Assembly: GCA_010015745.1 (NCBI GenBank)
Contig: ML978160.1
Coordinates: 186,001 to 250,000 of the forward strand
Reading direction: 5' to 3'
From: Setomelanomma holmii
Taxonomy: Eukaryota > Ascomycota > Dothideomycetes > Pleosporales > Phaeosphaeriaceae
Length of the DNA stretch: 64,000 bases
Shown here: in pieces, positions 54,901 to 63,874 of the stretch
Numbering within the stretch: position 1 is the stretch's first letter
How the letters are laid out: each line of letters begins with the position of its first letter
Translations under genes and position numbers: made by a program
The notes under the pieces: generated by a model
Database searches by the model: none
Seen by the model: the letters and a program-made list of their open reading frames with translations, nothing else
Told to the model about the DNA's origin: nothing

Positions 54901-55494
54901 CGTAAAGAGCGGAGCGCTCTTGAGGAGATGGAAGACTCCATAGCAGCGGCTCCGCAACAAGTTATCGACGGAACTCAGGCTGGACCTGCAGCTCAGCCAC
55001 AAAATGATCTTGATGCGGACCCTGATGCTACTCTCGTCAACGATGACTCCGAGGAATTGCCCCTCGAAACAAAAGCTTCATCCCTACACTTCCGCTCCTC
55101 TCCACCTCGCCCAGGCTCGTCAAGCTGCCATAGCTCTACATCTGCCGTGTCAGACCGTTCGTCTCAACCACCCATGCCGACCTCTGAGGCTGAGGAAATG
55201 GAGTGGGAAGCGACCCTTCAGCCCCATCAGCGTGCTCTACACGACCTCCTCATCCGTGTCTCCAACCGTGTCCTGCGCCATATTGTCGACAACGAGACGG
55301 CCGTGACCGACATTGCGGATGCTTATGCCAGCGACGGCGAACACTTGCTAGATCAAGTCTTGAGGCACCACAACGCAGCTTACGCGGATGCTTGGGAGAA
55401 TATGGAGACCAAGAAGAGGGCGATGAGGAAGGACATGGAGAAGTCCATCAAGACGCTGGCGAAGGGGCGCAGGAAGGTTGGCGCTATTGCTTAG
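51919..55494 (+). CDS. Large protein with helical N-terminus, PH-like domain, disordered middle and C-terminal coiled coil; candidate meiotic axis protein (Red1/SYCP2-like)
   Basis: Single exon, 1191 residues. Residues about 1-160 are alpha-helical and repeat-like (QLHMLVEASDYSGSTLPRIA, RRWIGLALVGMLGASSAVVA). Residues about 170-300 look like a PH fold: several beta strands (YPVSVWTSDGFRWVSPNG, VVIVQHETVTVVLPDD, LEVPITSIAGTKTRA, WDLVLNLKRRAWTHLLN) and a closing helix (SSEAKECEMAIIELRDA). About 800 disordered residues follow, rich in Ser/Gln/Lys with NLS-like patches (GRKTRSKRKAE, KKKSKVKVKV). The last 100 residues are helical (QRALHDLLIRVSNRVLRHIV and NMETKKRAMRKDMEKSIKTL). This order is that of Red1, ASY3 and SYCP2, which organise meiotic chromosome axes. 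The match is by architecture, not by sequence identity; another chromatin-bound nuclear scaffold is possible. Confidence 0.6.
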   Translation: MTSTAFEAALTAPDDDLSNKQLHMLVEASDYSGSTLPRIAEAYLRAFCDRTVSHVRRRWIGLALVGMLGASSAVVAHMKTLDLMLQGLGDVILGAEEREETRVIAGIIVRQALALRIPYASFWSSDKVRHSAPNFPQDSGPRWMSEFQVFLDTLGDLALANPVTDPSILYPVSVWTSDGFRWVSPNGSLPVVIVQHETVTVVLPDDQQSRSQFLEVPITSIAGTKTRASAPLHDSQAQSPDQEPWDLVLNLKRRAWTHLLNSSRCKARETTILFGTSSEAKECEMAIIELRDASTKAMGASQPHQLVSSSSLLDGSLTPPQPRGVVEKTDRPHGTKISSASILRGSTQHVRSTGAMGANGASQSSFKQAGAEHSSPDQLGRSPEPIEQSLRRILHTGTSRETSIGVVKGPQAVCTGPQQDGHTLLQMKVDVKPAQERERAVSPIKTRQGMRSQPAQQSNDEVQGEVHDVPPQTRTTRAAVKDSEESDANLSDGDTASHVLEPNQKNQTTHGTGKLPKVSQATKLRASQQSRKQRDEFDLPEETGTRSAALKRAPKGKYTTAQSKPEKMGTEKLSIAKSEPSSQGGRKTRSKRKAENDDDFVSTGLDAAEKQSIKRKFTVVTAGAGDHTKKKSKVKVKVAEETSSASIGNLLDNDGSHHVGSTKLDRSQKRTNGRNAVRSEQVQKAPSSIASTRTPLIAALLGVNKPGQATKATVHRPAREKQLSALPSTPTPHRPSVPTPRPKTPTVQGRSLAASAPLVPSSPPLKRRLEERHSSPRRVQPEAEVLSSNSKPVPASPHAESTAISGHATQGDVDLEKVKADMQTAKLDPFQQRREGPAASLFMRRLTGDGTTNATTDHAQRSSQEQPIQIDDRSSNFDEEDPALKCASQPTPQAEAAEKVVIAEAPTSVSQPLPRDAKALNKTKAPERQNPGSVDFHDAQNKLHKIDTSPSLKRKASPIAESSYGGKRNKVAPVVRNQTHEKPNILAPRHSVPPRKERSALEEMEDSIAAAPQQVIDGTQAGPAAQPQNDLDADPDATLVNDDSEELPLETKASSLHFRSSPPRPGSSSCHSSTSAVSDRSSQPPMPTSEAEEMEWEATLQPHQRALHDLLIRVSNRVLRHIVDNETAVTDIADAYASDGEHLLDQVLRHHNAAYADAWENMETKKRAMRKDMEKSIKTLAKGRRKVGAIA

Positions 55495-55906
55495 GATGGA
55501 GATAGAGCGATGGCACGTTGACGGCAGCGTGTGTATGATATTAGGGTGATAGTAATGGATGGAAAAGTGTTTTAATGCGCTATGGAACGAGATTTCTAAT
55601 GGTTCAACGACGACAGCTACGCAAGGACAGCTACACAATGTATTATGAGCGGTACAAGCACTTATCTGATAGCCTGCTGAGTGTATATCACGAAGAATGA
55701 TAGTGAAGTATATGTAAGAAGAAGATTACTACGAGGTCACAATCATTTCAATTGCCTAGACGCATTGCATATGAAATCCATATTCTGTATTACAATTCTA
55801 GCAAACTTGTCCAAATAACCGTCCCACACGACAAGAATAACAATGAAAGGACCCAACCAGGATATTTTTCGACGCCTTTTATCCTAACCCAAGAATGAAA
55901 GCCCCG

Positions 55907-56113
55907 CTATTCGTCCTGTACCTCATCGTCATTGGGTTCCGCATCGTCCTTTTCCTCATCGTCTGTCTGCGCCTCCTCGTCCCTCAAGTCGCCCAGATGT
56001 TTCAACTCCTTTCTCAACTTTCTCCGCTTCTTCAACTCCTTCTCCGCTCCCAGACCTTTCGCCTCCTCGTCCCTCTCCAGCTCGGACAGATCTGCTCGCT
56101 CGCCATTAGTCAT
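55907..56113 (-). CDS. Acidic/Lys-rich frame overlapping the 3' end of velB
   Basis: An ATG at 56113, inside the last codons of velB but in another frame, opens 68 codons with strongly biased, coding-like composition (LKKRRKLRKELKHLGDLRDE, then DDEEKDDAEPNDDEVQDE). I could not find splice sites that join it to velB in phase. It could be an alternative C-terminus, a downstream overlapping frame or simple low-complexity sequence in the 3'UTR. Confidence 0.25.
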   Translation of the reverse strand: MTNGERADLSELERDEEAKGLGAEKELKKRRKLRKELKHLGDLRDEEAQTDDEEKDDAEPNDDEVQDE

Positions 56114-56999
56114 CGTTATCGAACTCAGACTGATTCGCAAGATTTTTCGGCCCGTCCTTACGTATCGGGATCTTGATGCCTTGCTGGGCGAAGCACTTGC
56201 TTAGTGGCGTGGACTCAATAACTCCAGGAAACTTCTTCGCGCTGTAGACTGTAAAAGGCTCGGAGAACACGGTGCACAGAATCGGGCATTTGCCTGTTGA
56301 TACGGACCCGTTGCCTGCGCCGACGTCGACCATGCTGAGCTTGAGGCGGAAAGTACCCTCTGTGCGCACGGAGAGGTCTTGCAGAATGAACCAGAACGAC
56401 TTCTTGCCGTCGAGGTCGTTGAGCTGGCATGCGTTGACGGCGTTCATGCCGATTAGGTTCCGGGTGTGGTTTTGGCTGGGCGCTGCAGGGGCGGACATGT
56501 GGGGTATGCTCAAGGCATGAGCGGGCGCAGGTGGGTAGCCATAGCCTGGGACTTGGGGTTGCGAGTAGCCGTACGATTGTTGCGGCATTGGTGGCGGATG
56601 GGCGTAATGCTGGCCGTATGGCGCAGATAGCTGTGGTGGGATGCGGTGGCCAATGTAGCCTGGGAGATGGGCCGGCATGTGCTGCTGAGTTGGTGGGTAA
56701 GAGGTGACCTCACTGCTGCTTATCGATATGGTGGGAGCGGTGTTGCTGCTTCGAACGAGGTTGACGGCGACACGGCCGTCTTCTGACCATAGGTCCACGG
56801 TCAGGACGAAGAAGGTGCAGTCGGTCTCTGTGAGCTCACGTCCTGATTCATCTCGAATGACCAGGCGAACACATGGAGGTGGAGTGATGGGGCGGCGGTC
56901 CTTGTCTCCAAAGCCGCACATACGCGCTCGGATGGGTTGCTGTTCGATGACCAGCTTGTAGCTGGAGTTTCTGTTGTGGTGGGCTATTTGATTCTCCAT
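56106..56999 (-). CDS. velB: Velvet-family regulator VelB
   Basis: Single exon of 297 residues. The velvet domain is in two blocks: YKLVIEQQPIRARMCGFGDK, then DRRPITPPPCVRLVI and FFVLTVDLWSEDGRVAVNLV; and after a roughly 90-residue Pro/Tyr/His/Gln-rich insertion, NLIGMNAVNACQLNDLDG, FWFILQDLSVRTEGTFRLKL and FTVYSAKKFPGVIESTPLSK. The insertion inside the domain and the short ending (GIKIPIRKDG) identify VelB rather than VeA or VosA. VelB binds DNA with an NF-kB-like fold and forms VeA-VelB-LaeA and VosA-VelB complexes that couple light and development to spore maturation and secondary metabolism, moving between cytoplasm and nucleus. The family assignment is strong; the target genes are unknown. 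Confidence 0.94.
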   Translation of the reverse strand: MENQIAHHNRNSSYKLVIEQQPIRARMCGFGDKDRRPITPPPCVRLVIRDESGRELTETDCTFFVLTVDLWSEDGRVAVNLVRSSNTAPTISISSSEVTSYPPTQQHMPAHLPGYIGHRIPPQLSAPYGQHYAHPPPMPQQSYGYSQPQVPGYGYPPAPAHALSIPHMSAPAAPSQNHTRNLIGMNAVNACQLNDLDGKKSFWFILQDLSVRTEGTFRLKLSMVDVGAGNGSVSTGKCPILCTVFSEPFTVYSAKKFPGVIESTPLSKCFAQQGIKIPIRKDGPKNLANQSEFDNDD

Positions 57000-57647
57000 G
57001 ATGTTCTGATAGGCTCTGATTGAATTTAATGTCGCGTTGTAAGGCTGCTGGTCCAGGCGGGCTTAAGATGCTATCTTTGTGGCGCCGTCCAGGACGTGTG
57101 AAGTCTGATTGTGGGGTGTCGAAATCACGGGTGGTGGCAGTCGGTTATGTACTGCATGCGCAACAAGGAAAAAGCTTGCGCGCGAGCTAAGCGGTTGCCT
57201 CCGTTCGCGACCGTGCCTTCACAATCCCAAGGCTCTTCAACTATGGCAGCGGCATGTTAGACTAGGAAAGGATTGTGTCTCGCGTTGCTGCAGGATGCAC
57301 CGCCGTCCGCAACCCCGCCCCGCGACGAGCCACGATTCGCCCAATTGCGAGCCTCCTGCGGGAGCTAGACGCGCGAGATCCGCCGGAACGGTCACTAGCG
57401 GCACCATCGCAGAATAATATCAGCGATAGAGATCACGTGCCATGGGCGGGCAGGAATTGTCCGCCCAGGTAGAATCACACATTAGGAAGCTAGATTTGGG
57501 ATTCGCGGATGGCGCAAGGCTTATTACGTTCCGTTCGGAGAGTGATAATCTCGCCACGAAAAGTTGCCGTTCTGCAAATTACCGCTGCAGCGTCGAGGCA
57601 TTCACCCTATCCTAGCGGCCCTGATATGTAAAGAGAATCCTCTCGAC
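57000..57647. other. velB upstream region
   Basis: About 650 bp between the velB start and the HEL2 stop. No gene is supported; short Arg-rich plus-strand frames are not convincing. It contains the velB promoter. Confidence 0.5.
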
Positions 57648-60090
57648 TCAACCAAAGTGAAAGAGCATTTGCTTTTTGCCTTTGTTGCCCTTCTTCTTGC
57701 CGGCACCCTCATCCTCCGCTGCTGGTGTTGTTGGGCCACTAGCACCAGAGGCAGCCGCCCACGGGTTGCTCACGGATGTGTTTCGCCCACTGTTGTCCCG
57801 TCGAAGTCCAAGACCAGTATAGCCTGGGCTGAAGATTGTGATTGTCGGCTTTGGTGCAGCAGGCAGTGCAGGGAATGCATCCGCTGCAGGGGCCTTCTTG
57901 TTCAGAGTCGTTGACGACGCATTGCGAGACGGTAGAGGCGAAGCACGCGCGCTCGCTGTAGCCGAGGAGGAAGACGCCCATGGCGTTTGTCCTGGCTTAG
58001 CGCCTATGCGATTCGATGATGCGGCAGGTAGTGCGGGAAAGGGATTGCTCGATGAAGGTGATGACCAGCTCGCCTTCTGATTGGCTGTCGATCGCGAAGA
58101 CTGAACTGTGGAGCTCTTGAGCTTCAGCACCCTTGACCCCCCATGGGCTGCAGTGCCGCCGCTGAGTGCCATTCCTGTAGCCGAGCCTGGAAGAGAGGGG
58201 TAATCTTCGTTGATGGCCTTCCAATCATTCCAAGCCTTCAGCAAACCCTCGCGCTTAGCAGGAATCTCGAAGATGTCGGCCAGTTCCTTGATGAGCTTTC
58301 CGAGCTCCTTCGAATTGGTATCAAACAATGCAAAGAAGGCCTCAATAAGTTGGGTTGCCGACCTTTTTGAATTACGATATGATGATATCGAGTCTCGGAA
58401 CTCTTTCAGCTTCAGAGCGTCGTTGGCGAGCATACCTGATGCTCGCTCAATCACGGCGTTATGGCGGAGTAGCCGGGCTTGCTCTTGCGGTGTTTGCGGT
58501 GCATTACTTGCTGGCTGTGAGTTCAGACTTATCTGGGCTACGCCGTTGACAAGGTTGTTCGCTCCTGTAGGTCGCGAAGCTGTCACGGTGGATGGCGCAG
58601 ATGCACTGGGTGAAGGCCTAGCTGCGAAAGCTTCGCCAGGCGTCGGTGTTGCCGTGAGTTGCCCACCAAAAGCCCTCGCCGTCAGCGACCCAGAATTCTG
58701 AGCTTCCATTTGTCGCTGATATGCAAGCTCTGCCCGACTTAGCGTTTGTGCTGAGGATGCAGGTAAAGGCTCGGCATTCGGATCTCGTCCCCGGCCGCGT
58801 CCTCTGCCGCCTTCTCGTCGGCGATCATCCCGCCTGCCGCTCGACTCGGGCTCATGTGGTGCTCGAAATTGGAACCCTGACATATCGACTCGCCGTGCAT
58901 CTCGCAAAGCGTCCTTGGAGAGACCATTCGGATGAGTCTCGATCTGGTGTGCTTTGAGGTCCATTTCCGAGTCGAAGACGACAAACTTCTTTTCTAAGCA
59001 CTCACGATCCGGACACAAGAAGTGGTCTTTGCGGAAGTGAACTTCGAGAGAGTCGTAGTTCACGTAGTACTGCTGTTTTCGGCTGCCTTCGCGGCGATCG
59101 CAGATATGACAGCGCTCGTGCTTGTCACGGCAATGTGTATACAACTCATCGTCTCCATAGAAGCGCTCTCGACAAAAGCCACACTCGGGATGTCCCTTGA
59201 AACCGCTCTGATCTATTGCTCCAGGATTGTCGTCGCCAAATTTCTGATGCTTCTTAAGCTCCGGGAAACTGAACAGCTCGTGCTCGTGGGTAAAGACTTT
59301 CTTATTTCGTGTGCAGAGGTCACTACCGGAGGTTAGCTTTAGCCCAGAGCGAATAATCATTAGATCTAAGCAGCACTTACCACATAACCTTTCCATGCAC
59401 CGTTTTTACATGGCGGTGCAGGTCGGGCCAGCCTAGAGCAGCCACATCGCAGTCGGCTTCTGGACAATTGTACTGCAACAACAGCCGCGTGTCCTCCAAC
59501 ACCTGTGGGTTCTCGAAGTGTATGCCCAGGCTATCATTAGATTCGAAGAAGTCAGCCGCTGTGAAGTCTTGATAATTCTTCTCCGCGTCATCGGTCAAGA
59601 TGACATGGTCAGATTCGGTCCTGCAATGTGCGCAAGCTTTTGTCTTATAAAGTGCGCGCATTCGAATAGAGCAGATATGACATGTTCGGTGGTTGCAAGG
59701 AGCGACGGCAGTGTGCTGAACGGGCGAGGCGCAAATAAAGCAGACTTCGGCGTCAGGATCGTCATCGTCATTTTGCGGTAGGACTACCTTTGGGATCGTG
59801 GTAGGAGCTTGGCCTTGATCTTCCGTCTGTTGTAGTGGCGCCTTGCCCTTCTCTGCGTTGTGCCCTCCACGAGCAGGCCCGTCCCGTTGCCCTCGTCCGC
59901 GTCCACGGAACGCCTGTGGACCTCCTCTGCCTCGCCCTCGGTAGCCATTGTGCTCTTGTCCGTCTTCTGTGCCGGCAGGCCTTCCTCGTCCTCGTTCTCG
60001 ACCGCCTCTACCTCGCCGTTGCGGACTTGCAGGGGTTTGTGCTTGTGCCTGAGCCGCAGTAGAAGCGCCGAGTTCGCCAGCCGAAGCCAT
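57648..60090 (-). CDS. HEL2: Ribosome-collision E3 ubiquitin ligase HEL2/ZNF598
   Basis: Exons 60090-59381 and 59322-57648 (58 bp intron, TG|GTAAGT..GGTAG), 794 residues. Order: Arg/Gly-rich head with RGRGRG repeats, a C4HC3-like RING (CFICASPVQHTAVAPCNH, CHICSIRMRALY, CAHCR), then zinc-finger-type Cys/His pairs (YNCPEADCDVAALGWPDLHR, ECGFCRERFYGDDELYTHC, RCHICDRREG, FLCPDRECLEKKF), a helical middle region (FRDSISSYRNSKRSATQLIE) and a Ser/Ala/Pro-rich tail containing two FPALPAA motifs. Hel2/ZNF598 senses collided ribosomes and ubiquitinates 40S proteins to start ribosome-associated quality control. RING plus this C2H2 array and the second RGRGRG stretch match the family. It acts in the cytoplasm. 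Confidence 0.93.
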
Positions 60091-60590
60091 CGTGGGGTAT
60101 CGAATGTGGTTTTGTGGTGTTGAATGTGTAGAAATCGTTAGTGCGGAAACGTTCGAGCGCACAAATATATCTACAGTTGAACAAGGAAAGGAAGAACCCG
60201 GCCTGAGGCAGAGGAGCTTCTTGTACAGATGCAGGCGTTTGCGACCGTTTGTGAAAGATGTGGACATGACGTGCCGGAAGCGAATGAGCGGCGCCTGTGG
60301 GCCCATGCGCAAGCCATAATCGGTTCAGCCTCATTCTCGCAGTTATACATAGGTGACTCATGCATCACGTCGCTCAGTAATGTCTGGAGATGGACGAGAT
60401 GGTTCGGAATGATTCATTCTGCATCGCCACAAAGTTGCGACTCATGCTTGTGTGCTCGGACATGCCTGTGCTATCTAATGGCGCACGCTACCACCACCCG
60501 CCCTTACGCCTACGTTTATCCACATACATCTCACCACGTTCATCGCACATCATCCCTCCGAACACATTCAAGGGCTCGTTTCAAACAATC
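60091..60590. other. HEL2 upstream region
   Basis: 500 bp between the HEL2 start and the MND1 stop, which lie on the same strand. No gene was seen; it carries the HEL2 promoter and the MND1 terminator. Confidence 0.5.
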
Positions 60591-61346
60591 TCAGAGCTCG
60601 CGTAGACCACCCTGGTCTTCGTCGTATTCGTCCTTGTAAAGCATCTTGAAGACGTTGGTGAGAGCCTCCGTGTCGCCAGGACATTGGCTACGAAGCCAGC
60701 TTTCCATGCTGTAGATCTGATCCGTGAACTTATCAGCGTCGATGCGAGCTTGCTGAGTCTCGGCTGCTTTCTTCTCGACCTCGACCGGATCTTGCTCGCT
60801 GTATGCGGCCAGCTCAGTGCGAAGCTTCTCGAGTTCCTTAGTCAGACCGGTATGCTTAGCGATCAGTGTCTTGCGGTCGCCACCTAAGGATAGTCAGAAC
60901 AGTACTATGCACGAAAATCATATCACGTACCAGTCTCGGTGAGAATTTCTTCAACGTCCGCACGGGCTGCCCCTGCCTCGTCCACTTTGGCCTGGAGCTC
61001 GGACACTGTTTTGTTGGCCTTGTCGAATTCATCCTGAGCTTTCTCGAGTGCCGCATCCTTGGCCTTCTTCTCGTCGCTAGGGAAGCTCCAGTACCAGTTC
61101 CCACTGCCGATCTTCTCGACGCGGATCTTGTTGTCGTCTGCCAGAGCCTGAAGGTAGTCCTTCACGTGCATGCCGCTGATCGCACCGACCTGTGGCAGCG
61201 TCTTCTCGAGGTCCTTAATACTGTGTGCCTGCGCTGTTTTGTGAAACCATGCGAGGATGGTGGCAGCTTTTTGTGGGTTGGCTTGTATCTTGGGCGCCTA
61301 GTGATGTCAGTGAAGTTCAAGCAGGATGGTGACACGACTGTACCAT
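60591..61346 (-). CDS. MND1: Meiotic nuclear division protein MND1
   Basis: Three exons: 61346-61344 (the ATG alone), 61297-60931 and 60883-60591; introns 46 and 47 bp; 220 residues. Mnd1 pairs with Hop2 and stimulates Dmc1/Rad51 strand invasion between homologues in meiosis. Exon 2 begins with the family N-terminus APKIQANPQKAATILAWFHK, followed by a winged-helix DNA-binding region (LPQVGAISGMHVKDYLQALA, NKIRVEKIGSGNWYWSFPSD). Long heptad-like coiled coils follow (LEKAQDEFDKANKTVSELQA and LTKELEKLRTELAAYSEQDP), and the C-terminal cap has SMESWLRSQCPGDTEALTNV. The one-codon first coding exon rests on a perfect ATG|GTACAG donor and CACTAG acceptor. Without it the next in-frame ATG would delete about 45 conserved residues. 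Confidence 0.94.
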
Positions 61347-61622
61347 GGTCTCAAGATGCCATGGAGGTTCGTTGATATGGATTCGCGAGTCTCGCTTGAA
61401 GTGATGGGAGGTTGAAGCCTTCGATTGAGCTTTGGTGGTGAGGTCTGGGACGCGTGCCTGCCTCTTCTGAAGCCTGACGAGCTAGCGGACCTCGACGAGG
61501 CAGGCACGACTTCAGTCACCCTGAGCTCCGCACGATGTCTGGTACCTTCCATCAGGAATCCATGTCCTCGCTCTTAGCTGGTCCATTGCCAGTTGCTCAT
61601 GTACGCATAAGTATTGAGTAGC

Positions 61623-62336
61623 TCAATCTGAGTCCTCTAGAGAATATCGGGATTCATCGTCGGCCGAAGACCACGGATCTGACCTCGCCCTATCATCTCC
61701 CCGGGCTCTGTCATCTGCCTCATGATCAAGTCCTGCACTTCGATACTCGTCCTCTTCATCCGCCTCACCCGCAAATGCGCGTTCTTCTTCCTCGTCTGCC
61801 GCTTCAGTGAACGCCAGATCACCTGTCTCGCCGATAATTTCTTTTGCCGTCTCTTCTAATAGGATACCAAACGCGATCAACGCAGTCTCGTCCATGCACT
61901 TCCAGATTTTCTCTGTCTCTGGGCTGGCAGTCCTCGAATACAGTTTGGAAATGTAGGCATGTATCCCGCTCAACAAATCGCCACTTGGTAGTTGTTGACC
62001 CTCGGGCATCTTTTCATGAGCGAAATAATAGTCTGTCTCTTCGTATCTGATTGGCGCATTGCTTTGCTTGAAGAGAACCTCATCTGGGCGCAATGGCTGT
62101 TTGGAGGCCTTCGCATCCGTTACGTTGCCAAGGATTCCAGCTTGGGTAACATTTCCTAAATATAGGTCAGTCTCTTTGCTCTAATAGGAATATGGGTTCA
62201 GAGCACTACCTGCGACGGCATCATACACATTTGCTCTTCTCTGCTTCGATGGCCGTTCGTGCACAATCTTGCTGCTCGACGATGCCGAAAGTGAACGCAC
62301 TGTGACATTACCATACTTCCTCCTTTGTTTGATCAT
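61623..62336 (-). CDS. Conserved fungal protein of unknown function, 219 aa
   Basis: Exons 62336-62210 and 62155-61623 with a 54 bp intron (G|GTAGTG..TTTAG) close in phase at 219 residues. The N-terminus is basic (MIKQRRKYGNVTVRSLSASS, PSKQRRANVYDAVAG), suggesting nuclear or nucleic-acid contact. A folded middle contains LPSGDLLSGIHAYISKLYSR and MDETALIAFGILLEETAKEI, and the tail is very acidic with Arg/Asp alternation (AADEEEERAFAGEADEEDEY). The helical MDETALIA-GILLEE block looks conserved among ascomycetes in my memory, but I cannot name a family. A role in transcription or nucleolar function would fit the charge pattern, without proof. Confidence 0.7.
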
Positions 62337-62506
62337 AATTTGAGGTTGGGTCGTGGTTCAAGCTTATGATCTTAATGTCGGGTGAATGTCTCGTTCCTGC
62401 ATAAACCCGTACTCGCCTAAGCTCCAGGCTACAACGTCATACCTTCCGCCTCGCCCTCACCCTCGAGTCACCTCTCACTCACCTCAGTTGAAGCATGTAG
62501 TCGCAT
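62337..62506. promoter_or_regulatory. Divergent promoter between the 219-aa unknown and the CSA-type gene
   Basis: Only 170 bp lie between two outward-pointing start codons, so the promoters overlap. CT- and CA-rich stretches (CCTCGCCCTCACCCTCGAG) precede the plus-strand start. Confidence 0.5.
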
Positions 62507-63874
62507 ATGCACCACCAACACTTGATTGACCGCGCGTTCGGCCTCGTCTCCAACAATGTCCTCAAACGTGCGACCGCATCGCGTCTCATCTATGCGATCC
62601 AGCCGTCCGCCCTGAACTTCAGCCAGCACCTGCCTTCAGAAGACGAACCGCACGAGCGCATATCGGCGCATGTATCAGGCGTGAATGCGCTAACCATTGA
62701 CAAGTTTGACGGGCGATACCTGCTCTCAGGCGGAGCCGACTCGTCCATTGCGATATGGGACCTTGAAGCAGAGACGACTTCGACGGAGGCAGGCGAGACA
62801 TATCTTCCACTGTCTGCTGTAAATAAAACAACAGAAGAGCACAAGCTGGGCATCACACAACTATGCTTCTACCCGTTCGACTCGCTCGCATTCCTCACGT
62901 CCTCGTACGATCACACAGTGAAGGTGTACTCCAGTGAGACGCTCGCTCCATCAGCATCGTTCGATCTTGATTCAGTCGTGTACAACATCGCGCTATCGCC
63001 TATCGCATCACACCTCCTGGTCGCATGCGCCGCGCAAGCACCCAACGTCCGACTCATAGACCTTCGCTCTGGGGCGAATACGCATAGTCTGGCAGGACAT
63101 ACTGGCGCGATCCTGTCTACGGCCTGGAGCCCAGTACGCGAACACATACTTGCTAGTGGAGCAACTGATGGTAGCGTACGATTCTGGGATATCAGACGTA
63201 GCGTAGGCGAACTCGGCGTCCTCGACCTCGAAGACTCGATCGGCATACTACGCAAGCCCACATCCTCATTCTCGCGCAACTCGACACGCGGACAAGCACA
63301 CCGCGGTCCTGTCAACGGTATGGCATGGACCGAAGATGGTCGACACCTAGTGACATGCGGCCATGACCAGCGGATTCGTGTCTGGGACACCAACACTGGT
63401 GCAAACACACTTGCAAACTTCGGCCCCATGGTCAAGAACTACGGTTTCGCCCCGTGCATCCCAGTCCTGCCACCCGTGCAGAACTTCCATTCTGGCGCAG
63501 ACGTCATGTTCTACCCGAATGAGCACGAGATTCTCGCCTACGAGCTATTTGACGGAAAATTACTCCGCCGTCTGCGCCGCCAAGAGCAGCAGAAACGTCC
63601 CCTGGACGCCGCTGTAAAAGGCCAGCGCAACGTCAAAGACAGAATCACTGCTCTCACGTGGCGCGCGCATGACGTGGAAATGTACTCTGCGCATGCGGAC
63701 GGGAGTATAGCAGCGTGGAAGCCGCGCACGGAAGACGACGCGGAATTAGATGAGGAAGAGGAGATGGAGAAGCGTGAGAGGGAGGAGGGCAAGAAGAGGA
63801 AGAGAGGTGTGCTTGATGAGATTTATCAGGGCTTAACGAAGAAGACGATTACGTTTGGAAATATGGGGATGTAG
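62507..63874 (+). CDS. CSA/ERCC8-type WD40 protein (Rad28/ckn1), transcription-coupled repair
   Basis: Single exon of 455 residues. CSA is the substrate receptor of a DDB1-CUL4 ubiquitin ligase that acts on RNA polymerase II stalled at DNA lesions. Seen: an N-terminal helix that would bind DDB1 (LIDRAFGLVSNNVLKRATAS), then WD repeats: AHVSGVNALTIDKFDGRYLL, SSIAIWDLE, LGITQLCFYPFDSLAFLTSS, YDHTVKVYSS, HTGAILSTAWSPVREHILAS, DGSVRFWDIRRSVGELGVLD, GPVNGMAWTEDGRHLVTCG and QRIRVWDTNTG. The VRFWDIRRSVG repeat followed by a loop to AHRGPVNG is typical of CSA. The C-terminal extension is Glu/Lys/Arg-rich. The DWD-type WD...R signature is present. Yeast Rad28 and S. pombe ckn1 are the nearest named relatives. 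Confidence 0.87.
   Translation: MHHQHLIDRAFGLVSNNVLKRATASRLIYAIQPSALNFSQHLPSEDEPHERISAHVSGVNALTIDKFDGRYLLSGGADSSIAIWDLEAETTSTEAGETYLPLSAVNKTTEEHKLGITQLCFYPFDSLAFLTSSYDHTVKVYSSETLAPSASFDLDSVVYNIALSPIASHLLVACAAQAPNVRLIDLRSGANTHSLAGHTGAILSTAWSPVREHILASGATDGSVRFWDIRRSVGELGVLDLEDSIGILRKPTSSFSRNSTRGQAHRGPVNGMAWTEDGRHLVTCGHDQRIRVWDTNTGANTLANFGPMVKNYGFAPCIPVLPPVQNFHSGADVMFYPNEHEILAYELFDGKLLRRLRRQEQQKRPLDAAVKGQRNVKDRITALTWRAHDVEMYSAHADGSIAAWKPRTEDDAELDEEEEMEKREREEGKKRKRGVLDEIYQGLTKKTITFGNMGM

Noticed and set aside
61844..62050. Plus-strand frame opposite the 219-aa gene
   Set aside because: Shadow of the spliced minus-strand gene, whose two exons close exactly in phase.
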